The position numbers and the translations under genes are program-made. The notes beneath the pieces were generated by a model. It saw nothing but the letters and a program-made list of their open reading frames with translations, ran no database searches and had not been told where the DNA came from. From NCBI GenBank assembly GCA_014529385.2, contig CM043944.1, positions 68,620,895 through 68,684,894 on the forward strand: a DNA stretch of 64,000 nucleotides. Reading direction: 5' to 3'. The stretch comes from Adiantum capillus-veneris. Its lineage: Eukaryota > Streptophyta > Polypodiopsida > Polypodiales > Pteridaceae. Shown here in pieces: positions 9,559-19,883 of the stretch (positions within the stretch are counted from its first letter, which is position 1; each line of letters starts with the position of its first letter).

Positions 9559-11151
9559 GAGGAAAAGGGAAAGACAAAAGTTCTAAGTGTAGTCACCTTG
9601 GAGAAGGCATCAAAGCTAGAGGATACATTAGTGATGCCTATTGGGAAGAGGACCACAGAGATGTTACCATAAGAAAGTAAAATGGAGAAAGAGCCAGAGA
9701 GGGGTTCAGTGAAGGTGTTGGCAATGGATGAGCTACCAGACATTTGTCCAATCGTAGATGTGTGGCATAAAAGAAAAAATATAGGACAAGGTTATGTGGA
9801 TGGCGGAGCCCAAATATGTGTGATAACACACTCATGCGTTGAGAAGATGGGTCTCACAGTGGCTGGGGTGTCAGGTTTCCGGATTAGATTGGCAAACCAT
9901 AAGAAAGTAAAATGTTTGAGTGTTGTAAAGAGCTTATAAGTGGAAGCATATGATGCAAAGGCAGTGGTTGATTTTCATGTGATGCCAGCAGGGTTGGGAG
10001 CATATCCTATTATACTGGGCAGACCATGGTTACGTGCATTGGGAGCTGTTCAAGATTGGCGACATGGTACGATTAGCCTCTATGGAAAGACAGGTACCAA
10101 GAAGCTTTATAATATGGACACAAGGAAACGATTAGAGGAGATTTATGAAGATGAGGATGAGTCTAGTGATGAAGACTATTCCGCGGTGACAGATGAGGAC
10201 AGTGATAGCACTACTAGCAGTGATGAGGATGTTGATGTTGCATTTGTTTTGATGGACAAAGAAATCCAGGAGTCTGGTTTAGTTGCATTTGCAAATGAGG
10301 TTGAAGATGAAAGTGAAGGGCCTTATGAAGTGATTGAAGGGCTGATGCAAACCAAGGTTGAGTTGTCAAAGAAGCAGGAATTGATGACACAAATGATCAG
10401 TGGAGACCTCTCAACTATGGAGAAGGAGATATATTTGCACATGCTAGCTAGTTTTCTTGATTTTTTCATTACTTCATATGAAGAGATCAGAGGGTTCAAG
10501 GGCCAAGAGATGCATATAGAGCTGAAATAAGGTGCTAAGACAAAGCGGCAAAGGCTAAGAAGGATGGGTCAGGAGCAAATGGAAGCCTTGCGAGAAGAGG
10601 TGGACAAGTTATTGAAGGCAGGGTTCATAGTCCCTGTGGAGACCATAGAATGGGTGAGTCCAGTAGTAGTCAGTCCAAAGAAGGATGGGAAGTGGAGGAT
10701 TTGTGTAGATTTTAAACCCTTAAACGCAGCCACTAAGAAGAACCCATATCCTCTTCCATTCATTGATCAGATCTTGGATTCAGTGGCAGCTTATGAGAGG
10801 TACAGTGTGTGTGATGGTTTTTCAGGCTATTTTCAATTGAAGATTGCTCTTAAAGACCACAAAAAGACAACTTTTATTACGCCATGGGGCTGCTATTGCT
10901 ACATGGTATTGCCATTTTGGTTGACAAATGGACCATCTTTCTATCAAGAGAGAGCAAATTGGGTATTGAAACCATTCATTGGTAGTTGTGTTAAAGCTTT
11001 TATAGATGACTTTTGTGTCTATAGCAGTAGGGCTCAACACCATGAGAAGTTGCAGATGGTATTAGCTCAATATGATGAATGTGGAGGACAACTAAATCCA
11101 AAGAAATGTCATCTAGTTATTGGGCCACATGGTGTCAGAAAATGGTATTGA
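9559..11151 (+). pseudogene. Element A pol: protease and reverse transcriptase
   Basis: It continues the gag frame with stops at 9670, 9937 and 10528. The protease active site is YVDGGAQICVI (near 9796-9828) and its C-terminal ILGRPWL motif is near 10012. An acidic linker (EDEDESSDEDYS) follows. The RT has SPKKDGKWRICVDFKPLN, CDGFSGYFQLKI, TTFITPWGC and the catalytic FIDDF (10999-11013). The region that should read FGLTN-A is FWLTNGPSF, a damaged spot. The frame ends at 11151 because of a shift shortly before, and the RT tail continues in frame 2 (SENGIEADPDKVK). Confidence 0.88.
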
Positions 11152-12333
11152 GGCTGATCCAGATAAGGTTAAGTCTATTATTCTTCTTCCATCACCTACG
11201 AGTACGAAGCAATTGGCAACCTTTATACACAAAGTGAAGTACATGGCATGGTTTATTCCATTGTCTTCGTAGCTCCTTTATCCATTACAGAAAGTGGCAA
11301 AGCATGATCCATTGCAGTGGGATGACAAGTGTGAAGAAGTGTTTCAAGAGGTGAAAGAGGTGCTAGGGGGGTTGTCAGCCATGCCGGCTCCTGATTGGGA
11401 GAAAGATTTTTATGTAAATCCATCAGTAGGGGATGATGCAATTGGAGCCATGCTATTGCAAAAGGGGAAGGGCAGCCATTATATGAGGCCAGTGTATTGT
11501 GCAAGTCGAGTGAAGTTGGTAGCGGAGAGAAAGTTCTCGGAAGTAGAGCTAGTGATGGCCATTGTAATATTTGCTTGTCGACGATTTCGTCATTACTTGC
11601 TACCACGACCTTTTTTTTTCTTGACGAGTTATGCCTTTTTGCCACAGTTAATTAATGGCATTAACATGTCAAATGTGGTGAAGAAATGGGTATTTGAGCT
11701 GCAAGAGTTTGAGTTCTCTTTTTTAGTGGAAGACAGTACAAGGGCTACCCTAGCCGATTTGTTGAGTTACAAGGAGAATCCCCTTCTTGTTAAGGAAGAG
11801 GTGGTGAGAAAGGTAGTTGAAGAAGAGCCACAGATCAGCAATGCACATGTTTTGTTCTTTGATGGCTCATATAGGAAGAGCCATGATGTAGCTTCAGGGG
11901 GTATAGCACTTTATGATCCAGAGGGGAAGCTAGTATGCAAGAGAGGGTTCAAATTGGATGTGCATAGTAACAATGAGACTGAATATGCTACTTTGGAAGC
12001 TGGATTACACATTTGTTTGAATCATGGGGTTCAAAGGTTGAGCATAAAAGGTGATGCCTTGTTAGTGGTGAAGCAAGTGCTGGGTGTGTGGAAGAGCAAG
12101 AACGCTCATTGAAGGAAATGTGTTTCAGAATTAAAGGGTTGTTAAAAAAGTTTGAAGCATGGAGCATCAGACACATTGAATGTTCTCTAAATGGAGAGGC
12201 ACATGAAGCAGCTCAAAGCATGATTGGGGAGCTATTTGTGTTGAGGACCACTTTACCTCTTTATCATGGCCGGGAAAGTTTGTCTCAAGAAGAGGAGTTT
12301 TTGCTAACAAGAATCATTCCAAAGGAGATTTAG
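11152..12333 (+). pseudogene. Element A pol: two RNase H domains
   Basis: Frame 2 has a stop at 11270-11272 and closes at 12110-12112; frame 1 takes over near 12100 and runs to 12333. The first RNase H has FYVNPSVGDDAIGAML, with Asn where the first catalytic Asp is expected, followed by LPRPFFF and VEDSTRATLADLL. After a spacer comes a second, unrelated-looking RNase H with FFDGSYRK, HSNNETEYATLEAGL and KGDALLVVKQ, which keeps the Asp, Glu and Asp residues. A second, archaeal-type RNase H after the gypsy one is the hallmark of the plant Tat lineage. The pattern here suggests the second domain does the work. Confidence 0.82.
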
Positions 12334-13640
12334 AAGTCTAAGAAGTATGTTTTTGTGCGTAGAGCATACAGGTACAAATTGATTGGTGATGTCTTATACA
12401 TGAAAGGGGTTGATCTCGTGTTGAGACGTGTACCTTGGAGAGAGGAGCTTTATAGAGTGTTGGAAGAGAATCACGAAGGGTCATGTGGTGGCCATTTTGC
12501 TCTAAAGATCACCTTGCATAAGATTTTGCAAGAGGGGTATGTATGGCCTAGTTTGCACAAGGATGTTCACCATTGGTGTAGGTCTTGCAATAGGTGTCAA
12601 GCATTTGGGAAGAGAGTGTTGAAGCCAGAGCTATAAAAAACCATTCTGGCGTTTGATGTGTTTGAAAAGTGGGGAATTGATGCAATAGGCCCGTTACCTA
12701 TCACAAGTAGGGGCAAAAGGTATATTTTGACTGTAGTGGACTATCTCTCTAGATGGGAAGAGGCTATCACAGTAAAACAGATCACTGCAAAGGATGTGGC
12801 AAAATTTGTGTACGAGGAAATATGTTGCAAGTTTGGGGTGCCATTGGAGCTACTTTCAGATAAGGGGCCAGGATTTAGAGCTAAACTTCTAGATTTTTTA
12901 TGCGCGAAGATGAAGATTAGGCACCAGCATACCACTCCTTATTATCCGCAGTGTAATGGCTTGAATGAAAGATTCAATGGTGAGTTGGTACAAATTCTTT
13001 CAAAAGTGACAGAGCACCAAGGAAAGAATTGGGATTTGGAATTTCCTAGTGAACTATGGGCTTACCGTACGTCGGTGAAGACAGGTACAGGGTTTACTCC
13101 ATTTCATTTGGTGTATGGAAAGGAAGCACTATTGTCTGTGGAAGTAGAGTTGCCTGCAGTCAAGATGTTAGAGGAGTTGCTTGGGCCGCCTAGTGATGCA
13201 TTCAAAGAGAGGCTCTTGTAGTTACAAGAGGTTCAGTTCGATAGGATGAGCGCATTGGAGCATTATGGACAGATGCAGGATAAGGCTTTGGCAAAGATAA
13301 ATGAAAAGGTCAAAAGTAAGGGTATCAAGAGAATGACTTGGTTTTGCGCTACAACAGTAAGCTGGACAACACCTTCCAAAAGAAGTTTCAAATTAAGTGG
13401 AAAGGCCCTTTCAAGGTAGTGGAGTGTTTCCCGAATGGTACATATCACTTGGCTAACCTGGATGGGGTTCTACATAAGTCAAGGGTAAATGGATTGTGTC
13501 TTAAACTGTATCATTCTAGGTTAATGATGGTGGAGCAAGATGAGCTGTATGTGGATCAAGCAGTGTTGGTGAAGAATGAGGAGACTTGTGACGCTGCGAG
13601 TCTCATATCGCTTTTTGCTGCTGCTGATCATGAATGATCT
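12334..13640 (+). pseudogene. Element A pol: integrase
   Basis: The zinc-binding part has NHEGSCGGHF followed by WCRSCNRCQ. The catalytic core has WGIDAIGPLP (first Asp), LLSDKGPGFRAKL (second Asp) and YYPQCNGLNERFNGE (Glu), all present. WAYRTSVKTGTGFTPFHLVYG follows. Stops occur at 12331, 12634 and 13219; the frame changes near 13330 to frame 3, which encodes the C-terminal fold (VLRYNSKLD, KWKGPFKVVE, NGTYHLANLDG) and ends near 13637. The enzyme would insert the DNA copy into the host genome. The coding end lies about 26 bp before the 3' LTR. Confidence 0.86.
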
Positions 13641-13665
13641 AGCAGGCTAGGGGATGGGAAAATTA

Positions 13666-14823
13666 TGTCAGAAGTTTTCTAGAGAAAGGTATTGCACATA
13701 TGTACATACACATGCATGGTGCATCGAATAAAGGATTGCCCATTTTCCAGAGCCAGGTGGTTACGTGGGGCCCACATGTGTACAGGTAGGACAACATGTA
13801 CATACTGCATCGATTTTCACTATTACCAATACGAGTGTGTTTTTTCTACAATAAGGAGGAGTTGGTAGCACGTAAAACTTCTCCAGGAAGCTATCTGTGG
13901 GCCGAAAACATGAGGTAAGCAGGTGCGCCAAATGGCATCGAGTGGCGTTAGGAGGTCGAACGGGGTCAGTACTTGCACGTGGATGAGTACGGACACAACG
14001 TGGATGTTTTCTTCTGATAATTATACAGAAAGGTCATCATGAGGACCATATTTTGGGGACACTTTACGTGGTGGCGGGATGCATTATTGGAGAAATGTGA
14101 GTGCCAGGTGTGCACATGGATGCAGCAGGGTGACAACTATGCACTACAAGGTCAGTTTTTGGCCTGTTCGGGGTCCGTTTCAGGTCATCTAAAAGGCCAA
14201 GGGTGCCCAAGTGATAAAGATAAGTGTGGGAACTAAAAAAACAGAGATAAGACCAGAAAAAACGTGGAGAAGAGAGGAGGAACAGCCGCAGGTGTGTTTT
14301 TGGGGTTTTTGGAGCCTATTTTGGTTGTAAACTGCTCATCCGATGTCGGATTTGAGCATTTTGACATTGTAGACTGGGGTTTTGGGCCGTTCCGGACGTG
14401 ATGGCGCTGTACATTTTGCCAAATTACTCACTATTTTTTTGCTATTTTGGTTGTGTAAGTTTCTCCTGTGAGCGAAGCTTCTGCTCCAATTTGTGATTGT
14501 ATCTGGTATCTTTTACCCATACTGTGTGAGCTATTTGCCCCATTGGTGTTGGCCCAAGCTCAATTGTATCTAAACATCAGAAATTATCCTCTTTTGAGCT
14601 GAGTTTTTTGGGTGTGTGTGTGTGTATGTGTGTGTGTCTGTGTGGAGTGGGCAAGTGGATAGTCTCTCTCCTCTCACTCTAGAGGTGTGTTCCCTGTCTC
14701 GGCCAGGTGTGTTGTGTAAGCCGAGTGGTGCCCCATAGTGTGTGTGTGTGTGTGTGTGTATCATTCCAAGAGTGTGTGTTGGGTCGTTATAGAGGCCCTG
14801 TGTGTGTTTTCATCCCGCTCACA
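13666..14823 (+). repeat. Element A 3' LTR
   Basis: It starts TGTCAGAAGTTTTCTAGAG after the purine tract and ends CATCCCGCTCACA. It is longer than the 5' copy by about 50 bp, mostly in the GT-rich end (14612-14760), where it includes a segment with CCCTGTCTCGGCCAGG that is absent from the 5' LTR but present in element D, so the 5' LTR of A carries the deletion. Confidence 0.9.
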
Positions 14824-15195
14824 ACGTCTACTTCTGAACCTATGCAGCAGCAGCCACCACGTAAAAGTTGGGATCGATGCATGTGGTGCGATAGTGAAGA
14901 CCACAGATTTGTGAGAGAGTGTAATGAGTTTGATGAAGCTTATAAGAAGAATGTGGTTCTCTAGAAAGACAAGAAGATTCATCTCAGGGCGATAGGGGAG
15001 CTGCTCCGCTTGAACTTTGGCAGAGGCGGAATGAAGAAGATAGTGGAGGAAATACAGCATATTGCTGCTCTTGTGGAAGCAGCTACATATGGGCTGCAAG
15101 TTTGTGGTAAGGAAGATGATGATGGTACGGTTACAAAGGGCCAGTTGTGGCGATATGCTTTAAAGATAGCAGAAGGAGGTACGCCAAGTGGGTAA
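14824..15195 (+). pseudogene. Element O gag, zinc-knuckle part
   Basis: Frame 1 resumes after element A with TSTSEPMQQQPPRKSWD, then CMWCDSEDHRFVREC. This is a zinc knuckle of the C-x2-C-x4-H-x5-C type, one residue longer at the end than the usual spacing. A stop at 14962-14964 (TAG) is followed in frame by LRAIGELLRLNFGRGGMKK, a block I associate with this gypsy lineage. The frame closes at 15193-15195 and continues as frame 2 from 15191. The part binds nucleic acid in the gag particle. Confidence 0.8.
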
Positions 15196-16342
15196 TTCAA
15201 TTCGAGAAACTACTGCGTGGACCGATCTAGTGGATTCTCTTTCAGTATATTCTTATATTGCTAAAGCTCAATCCAATGAAGCTATGGTGGAAGAGAAGCG
15301 GAAAAGAGATGAAGAGGTGGCTGGGACGTCAAAAAGGTAGACGAGATCCAACAATAATAAAGAAGAAGTGCCAGCTCCTAGACCTGCTCCGGAGGTGGTT
15401 ATGGAAGAGGCTCTGAAGGACAAGAAGCAAGGTAAGCCTAAAGGAGCCTCGTATAAACTCAAGTCTGATATTGAATTGGCTATAGATTTGAAGAAATTTT
15501 TTGAAGAACGTATCCTAAATAGTAAAGTGGAGCTCACATTGGGGGTTATTCTTGGAATTGCTAAGCGCGAGTTCCACGAAGAGATTATAGACATCATAAA
15601 AAGAAAGCGACAAGTACCGAGTGATCAAGAGTCAGATCCAGTTAAAAGCCAAGTGGTTCATCGCATTGAAGCAATTTTGGAAGACTATGAAGAGTATTTA
15701 GCAGAGCTTGAAGAAAAAGAGCCAAAGCCTGTGGTGGTTCCAAGCGCGATTATACCTGAGGTAAGAAACATGCATTTTAATGATGGTGAAGATGAAGAAC
15801 TTATACCCAAGAGTCACTTTTCGAGGACTCATTGGGCCAGAGCACCGACAGAAACAATGGTAAAGCTTGGCGACATTGAGGAGCCGGTCTTAGCCCTCAT
15901 AGACCATGGTTCGGAAATCAATCTAATGGCAAAGAATTTGCACCAAAAGGGGAAGTGGCCTATTGATGTAGATCACGGGTGGCACATTCGAGCTGCCAAC
16001 ATGCTTCTTGGAGATCTTTATGGTGCATGCGCAAATGTTAAGGTAACTATTGGGGATGTTTGTGATGAGAAAAACTTTTTTATACAGGAGCATTCCTCCT
16101 ACCTGTTGATTTTAGGACAACCCTACATTACGGCTGTGCGGATGAAAACTAAGGTGCTGGATGATGGCTCGGCCTATGCCAGGGTTCGAAGCCGAGATGG
16201 TAAGAAAGCGGTTCAATTTCTACCTGTATGTGTTGATCATGCTAGAAACAAAGATAGTTTACGTGATCGTCCAATGACAAAGATACATAAGGAGTTTAAA
16301 GAACAAAGATTTTGTCAGGATTTTCTTGGGGTGCCACTATAA
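15191..16342 (+). pseudogene. Element O gag-pol junction and protease
   Basis: Frame 2 is open from 15191 apart from a TAG at 15338-15340. The first part has TTAWTDLVDSLSVYSYIAKA and a charged helical stretch. The protease has VLALIDHGSEINLM (active site Asp-His-Gly-Ser, near 15891-15932), GWHIRAANMLLGDLYGAC and LLILGQPYI near its end. This set of motifs, with a DHGSEIN-type active site and the RIRSxDGKK-like block after it, recalls gypsy elements annotated with DUF4100 in fungi. That is a remembered family likeness. The frame ends at 16340-16342, where the coding register moves to frame 1. Confidence 0.78.
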
Positions 16343-18750
16343 AACGGGACTATGGTGGTGCAAGTGAGGAGAAGTTCTCGCAAAGAGATACCTTTTCTTC
16401 AAGATTTCTAGGGTTTACATCTGAGGGTTCAGTATCTTACAAGAAATTTAATGATTTAGCTAAGTGGGAGAAACAATATGTTTCAAGCATTCAAAGTGAC
16501 TTGTAGGGATGTGATGTGCTAGGACCGGATGATGTGATATCAAGAGTCTTTGAAGAGATATCTTATGTTGATACTATGTCAGAGCTTGAGGATATCAAGC
16601 AGAACAGGTTAAAAAGTGGAACTGAAGTTGTTAAAGTGCACTCAATGGACATGTGTGAAGAGTTGGACATATACGAGGCAGTTTTGCATATTGAAGATGA
16701 ATTGCATAAAGAAGTTGAAGCACAGGTAGAGACTAAATACAAGACAGTTGCAAAGAAAGTGAGACCTGTGGCTACACCTCTACCAGAGGGAAGTGATGAA
16801 GTAATTAAAGAAGCTTCTCGACAACCTATGCTCAGAAATCCTAAGAACATTGGGCACAAATTCAGTAAAGAGACATTGCAGTAGCTGAAGGTGGGAGAAG
16901 ATGGTTTTCTCAACGAAGAGGAAATCAAGTGTTTTCAAGGTATGCTCGAAAAACATGGTAAAGATTTTGCCTTTGAGCCAAATGAGATTGGGTGTGTGGA
17001 TCCAAGTGTTGTTGCACCTATGGTTATATTCACTATTCCTCACATGCCATGGAGCTTACGTCTTATTCCAGTTCCTAAAGCTCACTTGCCAAAGCTTATC
17101 AATTTGCTTAATGAGAAGATACAAATGGGAATCTTGGAGCCTTCATGTGCGCCATACTCTAACCGATGGTTCACTGTTCTGAAGAAAAATAGTACTTTAA
17201 GGTTTATACAGGATATGCAGCCTGTTAACAAGGTAACAATCCGCAATGTGGGTACCGGCCCAGTTGTGGATGAATTTGCTGAGGCTTTTGCAGGTAGGTC
17301 AATTTACTCTATGGGTAATATTTATTCTGGATATGATCAATTTCAGTTAGCTTTGGAGAGCAGGGACCTTACTATGATGCGTACACCTCTCGGATTGGTA
17401 AGGATGTGCACTCTGTCGCAGGGTGCTACTAATTCTGTAGCTCATATGATGAACGGCATGAATAAGGTATTAAGGGACTTTATCCCACATGTTACTATGC
17501 CTTTCATTGATGATCTACCGATTAAGGGCTGTGAGGAAGGCTCAAAAAATGAAGTAAAAGATCAAAGGGGGTGCCGACAGTTTGTTGCTCAACATATTGC
17601 TGACTGTGATGCTATTTTATCCATGCTTGAAGAAGTTAACTTAACACTTTTAGGGCAAAAATCAACTTTTGGTGCCAAAGAGGTTCTAATTGTAGGGCAC
17701 ATGTGCAGTCCAGAAGGTAGAAGGCCAAGTCCGGCAAAAGTTGAAGCTATTCAAAAGATGAAGGAAATGTGCTCTTTGGTTACTGAAGTTCGTCGGTTTC
17801 TGGGTGTTTGGCTGCCACATTTTTCTGATGTTGCAGACGTGCTTTATCCACTGTTCAGAAAAGGTAAAAGATTTGTTTGGGAAGAAGTTCACACACGAGC
17901 TATGAGAAAATTAAAGAAGATGCTCCTTGAGGCTCAGACCTTGAGGAAAGTTGACTACAAATGCAGAAGGCCAGTAATCTTAACAGTTGACACTAGCCCG
18001 ACAAGTATTGGATGGGCTATAGGTCAAGATGATGAAGAAGGGAACAGGTATGCGGTTCGATTTGGAGCAAAAATGCTCAATGCTCGCCAAAGAGGCTACC
18101 CACAGGTTAAGAGAGAACTTTGGGGCGCTGCTACTGCTCTAACGTCTCATAAAGAATACTTTATTGGAGCTTCAATCATGGTAGAGACAGATTGCTTGCC
18201 ACTGATAGGGATGATTGCAAATTGCTCTACTCTGGATATTGCTATGCTACGATGGATAGCCTATATTAAGTCTCTTAATCCTGAATTTTGTCATATTGCA
18301 GGTAGAGATAATCCTGTTGCAGATATGTTATCAAGAGCTATATTTGAAGATGAAGAAGAGATGCTGACCACAAGTGATGATGTTGGCTTGAAGTTCTATT
18401 CGTCTTCTTATCTGCATGCAAATTGTGGCAATATTGCTCATACTTTTGAGGTATTTTCTAAAGAGTTCTATGAAGGAGAATGGCTTTTGATTGGTCGTTA
18501 CCTTAGCACTCTTACTAAGCATGAAGGGTGGACGGATCAAGAGTACAAAAAGATCAGGAAGAAAGCTTACGGCTATTTTCTGAAGGATGGCCATTTATGG
18601 AAGCAGCCAAAACGCTCTAAAGGAGTGCCGCAGCGGTTTGTTTGTGATAGAGCGACTCAACAGCAGGTTATCAAAGAGTTTCATGAAAGTTTATGGGCTG
18701 GACACAAAGGGGTCTCGGCAACTTTTGTCAAGATTAAGGATCATTACTAG
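16343..18750 (+). pseudogene. Element O pol: reverse transcriptase and RNase H
   Basis: Frame 1, with stops at 16504, 16882 and 18748. The long open part (16891-18750) has PYSNRWFTVLKKNSTLRFIQD, PVNKVTIRNVGTGP, IYSGYDQFQLAL, TPLGLVRMCTLSQGATNS and the catalytic FIDDLPIKG (FIDD at 17503-17514). RNase H follows with ILTVDTSPTSIGWAIGQ, MLNARQRGYPQVKRELWG and VETDCLPLIGMI, so its Asp-Glu-Asp set is intact. The tail YIKSLNPEFCHIAGRDN-PVADMLSRA leads into the integrase zinc region (HESLWAGHKG). The final TAG is in place of a Trp codon (TGG). Confidence 0.88.
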
Positions 18751-19840
18751 TGGAAAGGTATGTATAAAGATGTGGCTCACTTTGTGGAGACATGCCTAAT
18801 ATGCCAAGAGTATTCTAATGTGCGACATCGAGATGGATTGCATCCCACCTATCCACTGGCTATGCACTACAAGTGGGTGGTGGGCCTGATTACCATGCCA
18901 GTAGGTGTCTGGCAGATGCGGTATATTGTTATTGCAAGAGAGTATCTTACTAATCAGGTGGAAGGCAAATCTTTGCGTACCAAAGCTACCAGTTCCGTAT
19001 GCAAGTTCTTGCTTGAGGATGTTATTTCCAAGTATGGATGTGTTGGTAGAATTACTGCTGATAGAGGAGAGCTGGATGCAGATGTAGCTCGGGATTTCTT
19101 TGCTCTCTTGGGCATTAAATTGGCTCTCACTACAGCATACAATCCAGAGGTTAATGGTAAAAGTGAAAGAGGGAATCCGCCTATTGTTAAAGCTTTAGCA
19201 AAGGCATGCCAGGGATATATTGGTTATTGGACTAAACTCCTACCATTTTCTTTATGGGTTGATCGAACTACACATAGTTCTCTTATAGGTTTTATGCCAT
19301 TTGAGCTAATGAACAGGCAAAAACCCATTATGCCTACAGAGGAAGCGGTTATCTCTTGGAATATAATGCCATGGGAAGAAGGCATGTCTACAGAAGGTTT
19401 GCTTGCATTGCGCATACGCCAACTTGAGAGACGTAAAGAAGATATTGAACAGGCTAAAGTAATGCTTAAGGAAGCAAGGCTGAAGACAAAGCAGCGTTTA
19501 GCACAGACTACGACCTCGTGTTATTAAATATGGGGATTGGGTCCTTGTATATGACAGTAGCCTGGAGAACCAGTACACTGCTATGCGGAAAATGGTTAAA
19601 CGATGGTTTGGACCATATGTAGTACTTCATGTTTATGATAATGTGACCTACAAGTTATGCAAGCTTGATCGCACTCAGCTCAAGGTGCCTATTGTGCAGG
19701 AAAAATAGTCAAGTTGTTTAAGCAACGATATGGTGAGATTAATATTGGAGACTTCAACACAGATCAACCTCCTGAAGACAATGTTATGTATGCATCAGAA
19801 AATGAGTCTGATGATGCTCATGATGATGCTTTATGAGTAC
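18751..19840 (+). pseudogene. Element O integrase
   Basis: It continues with WKGMYKDVAHFVETCLICQ (Cys pair of the zinc finger). The core has WVVGLITMPVG where the first catalytic Asp is expected, so that Asp is replaced by Gly. The second Asp is in RITADRGELD and the Glu is in NPEVNGKSERG. The frame closes at 19525-19527; the C-terminal domain continues in another frame (RPRVIKYGDWVLVYDS, VKRWFGPYVVLHV, VTYKLCKLD) to about 19840. The missing Asp and the frame change mean that no working integrase could be made. Confidence 0.83.
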
Positions 19841-19883
19841 GGTTGGCACAGACAGGAGTCTGTGCAGGTTCAGAGGGGGTGGA

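Larger units (their letters stand above)
6377..14823 (+). mobile_element. Element A: Tat-like Ty3/gypsy element nested in O
   Basis: LTRs at 6377-7485 and 13666-14823 bound an internal region with a primer-binding site, a small pre-gag frame, gag, protease, RT, two RNase H domains and integrase. The purine tract GGGGATGGGAAAATTA precedes the 3' LTR. The insertion splits the gag of O just before its zinc knuckle. Likely target duplication is GCGT (6373-6376) and ACGT (14824-14827), one mismatch. Counting it once restores the reading frame of O. Gag-pol of A is one long frame with many stops and at least three frame changes, so the copy is inactive. Elements C and D belong to the same lineage. 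Confidence 0.9.

Noticed and set aside
16300-16345. Frame change in O as a programmed frameshift between gag-protease and RT
   Set aside because: Other frame changes and stops of the same kind occur throughout O; I saw no slippery-site signal that would set this one apart.
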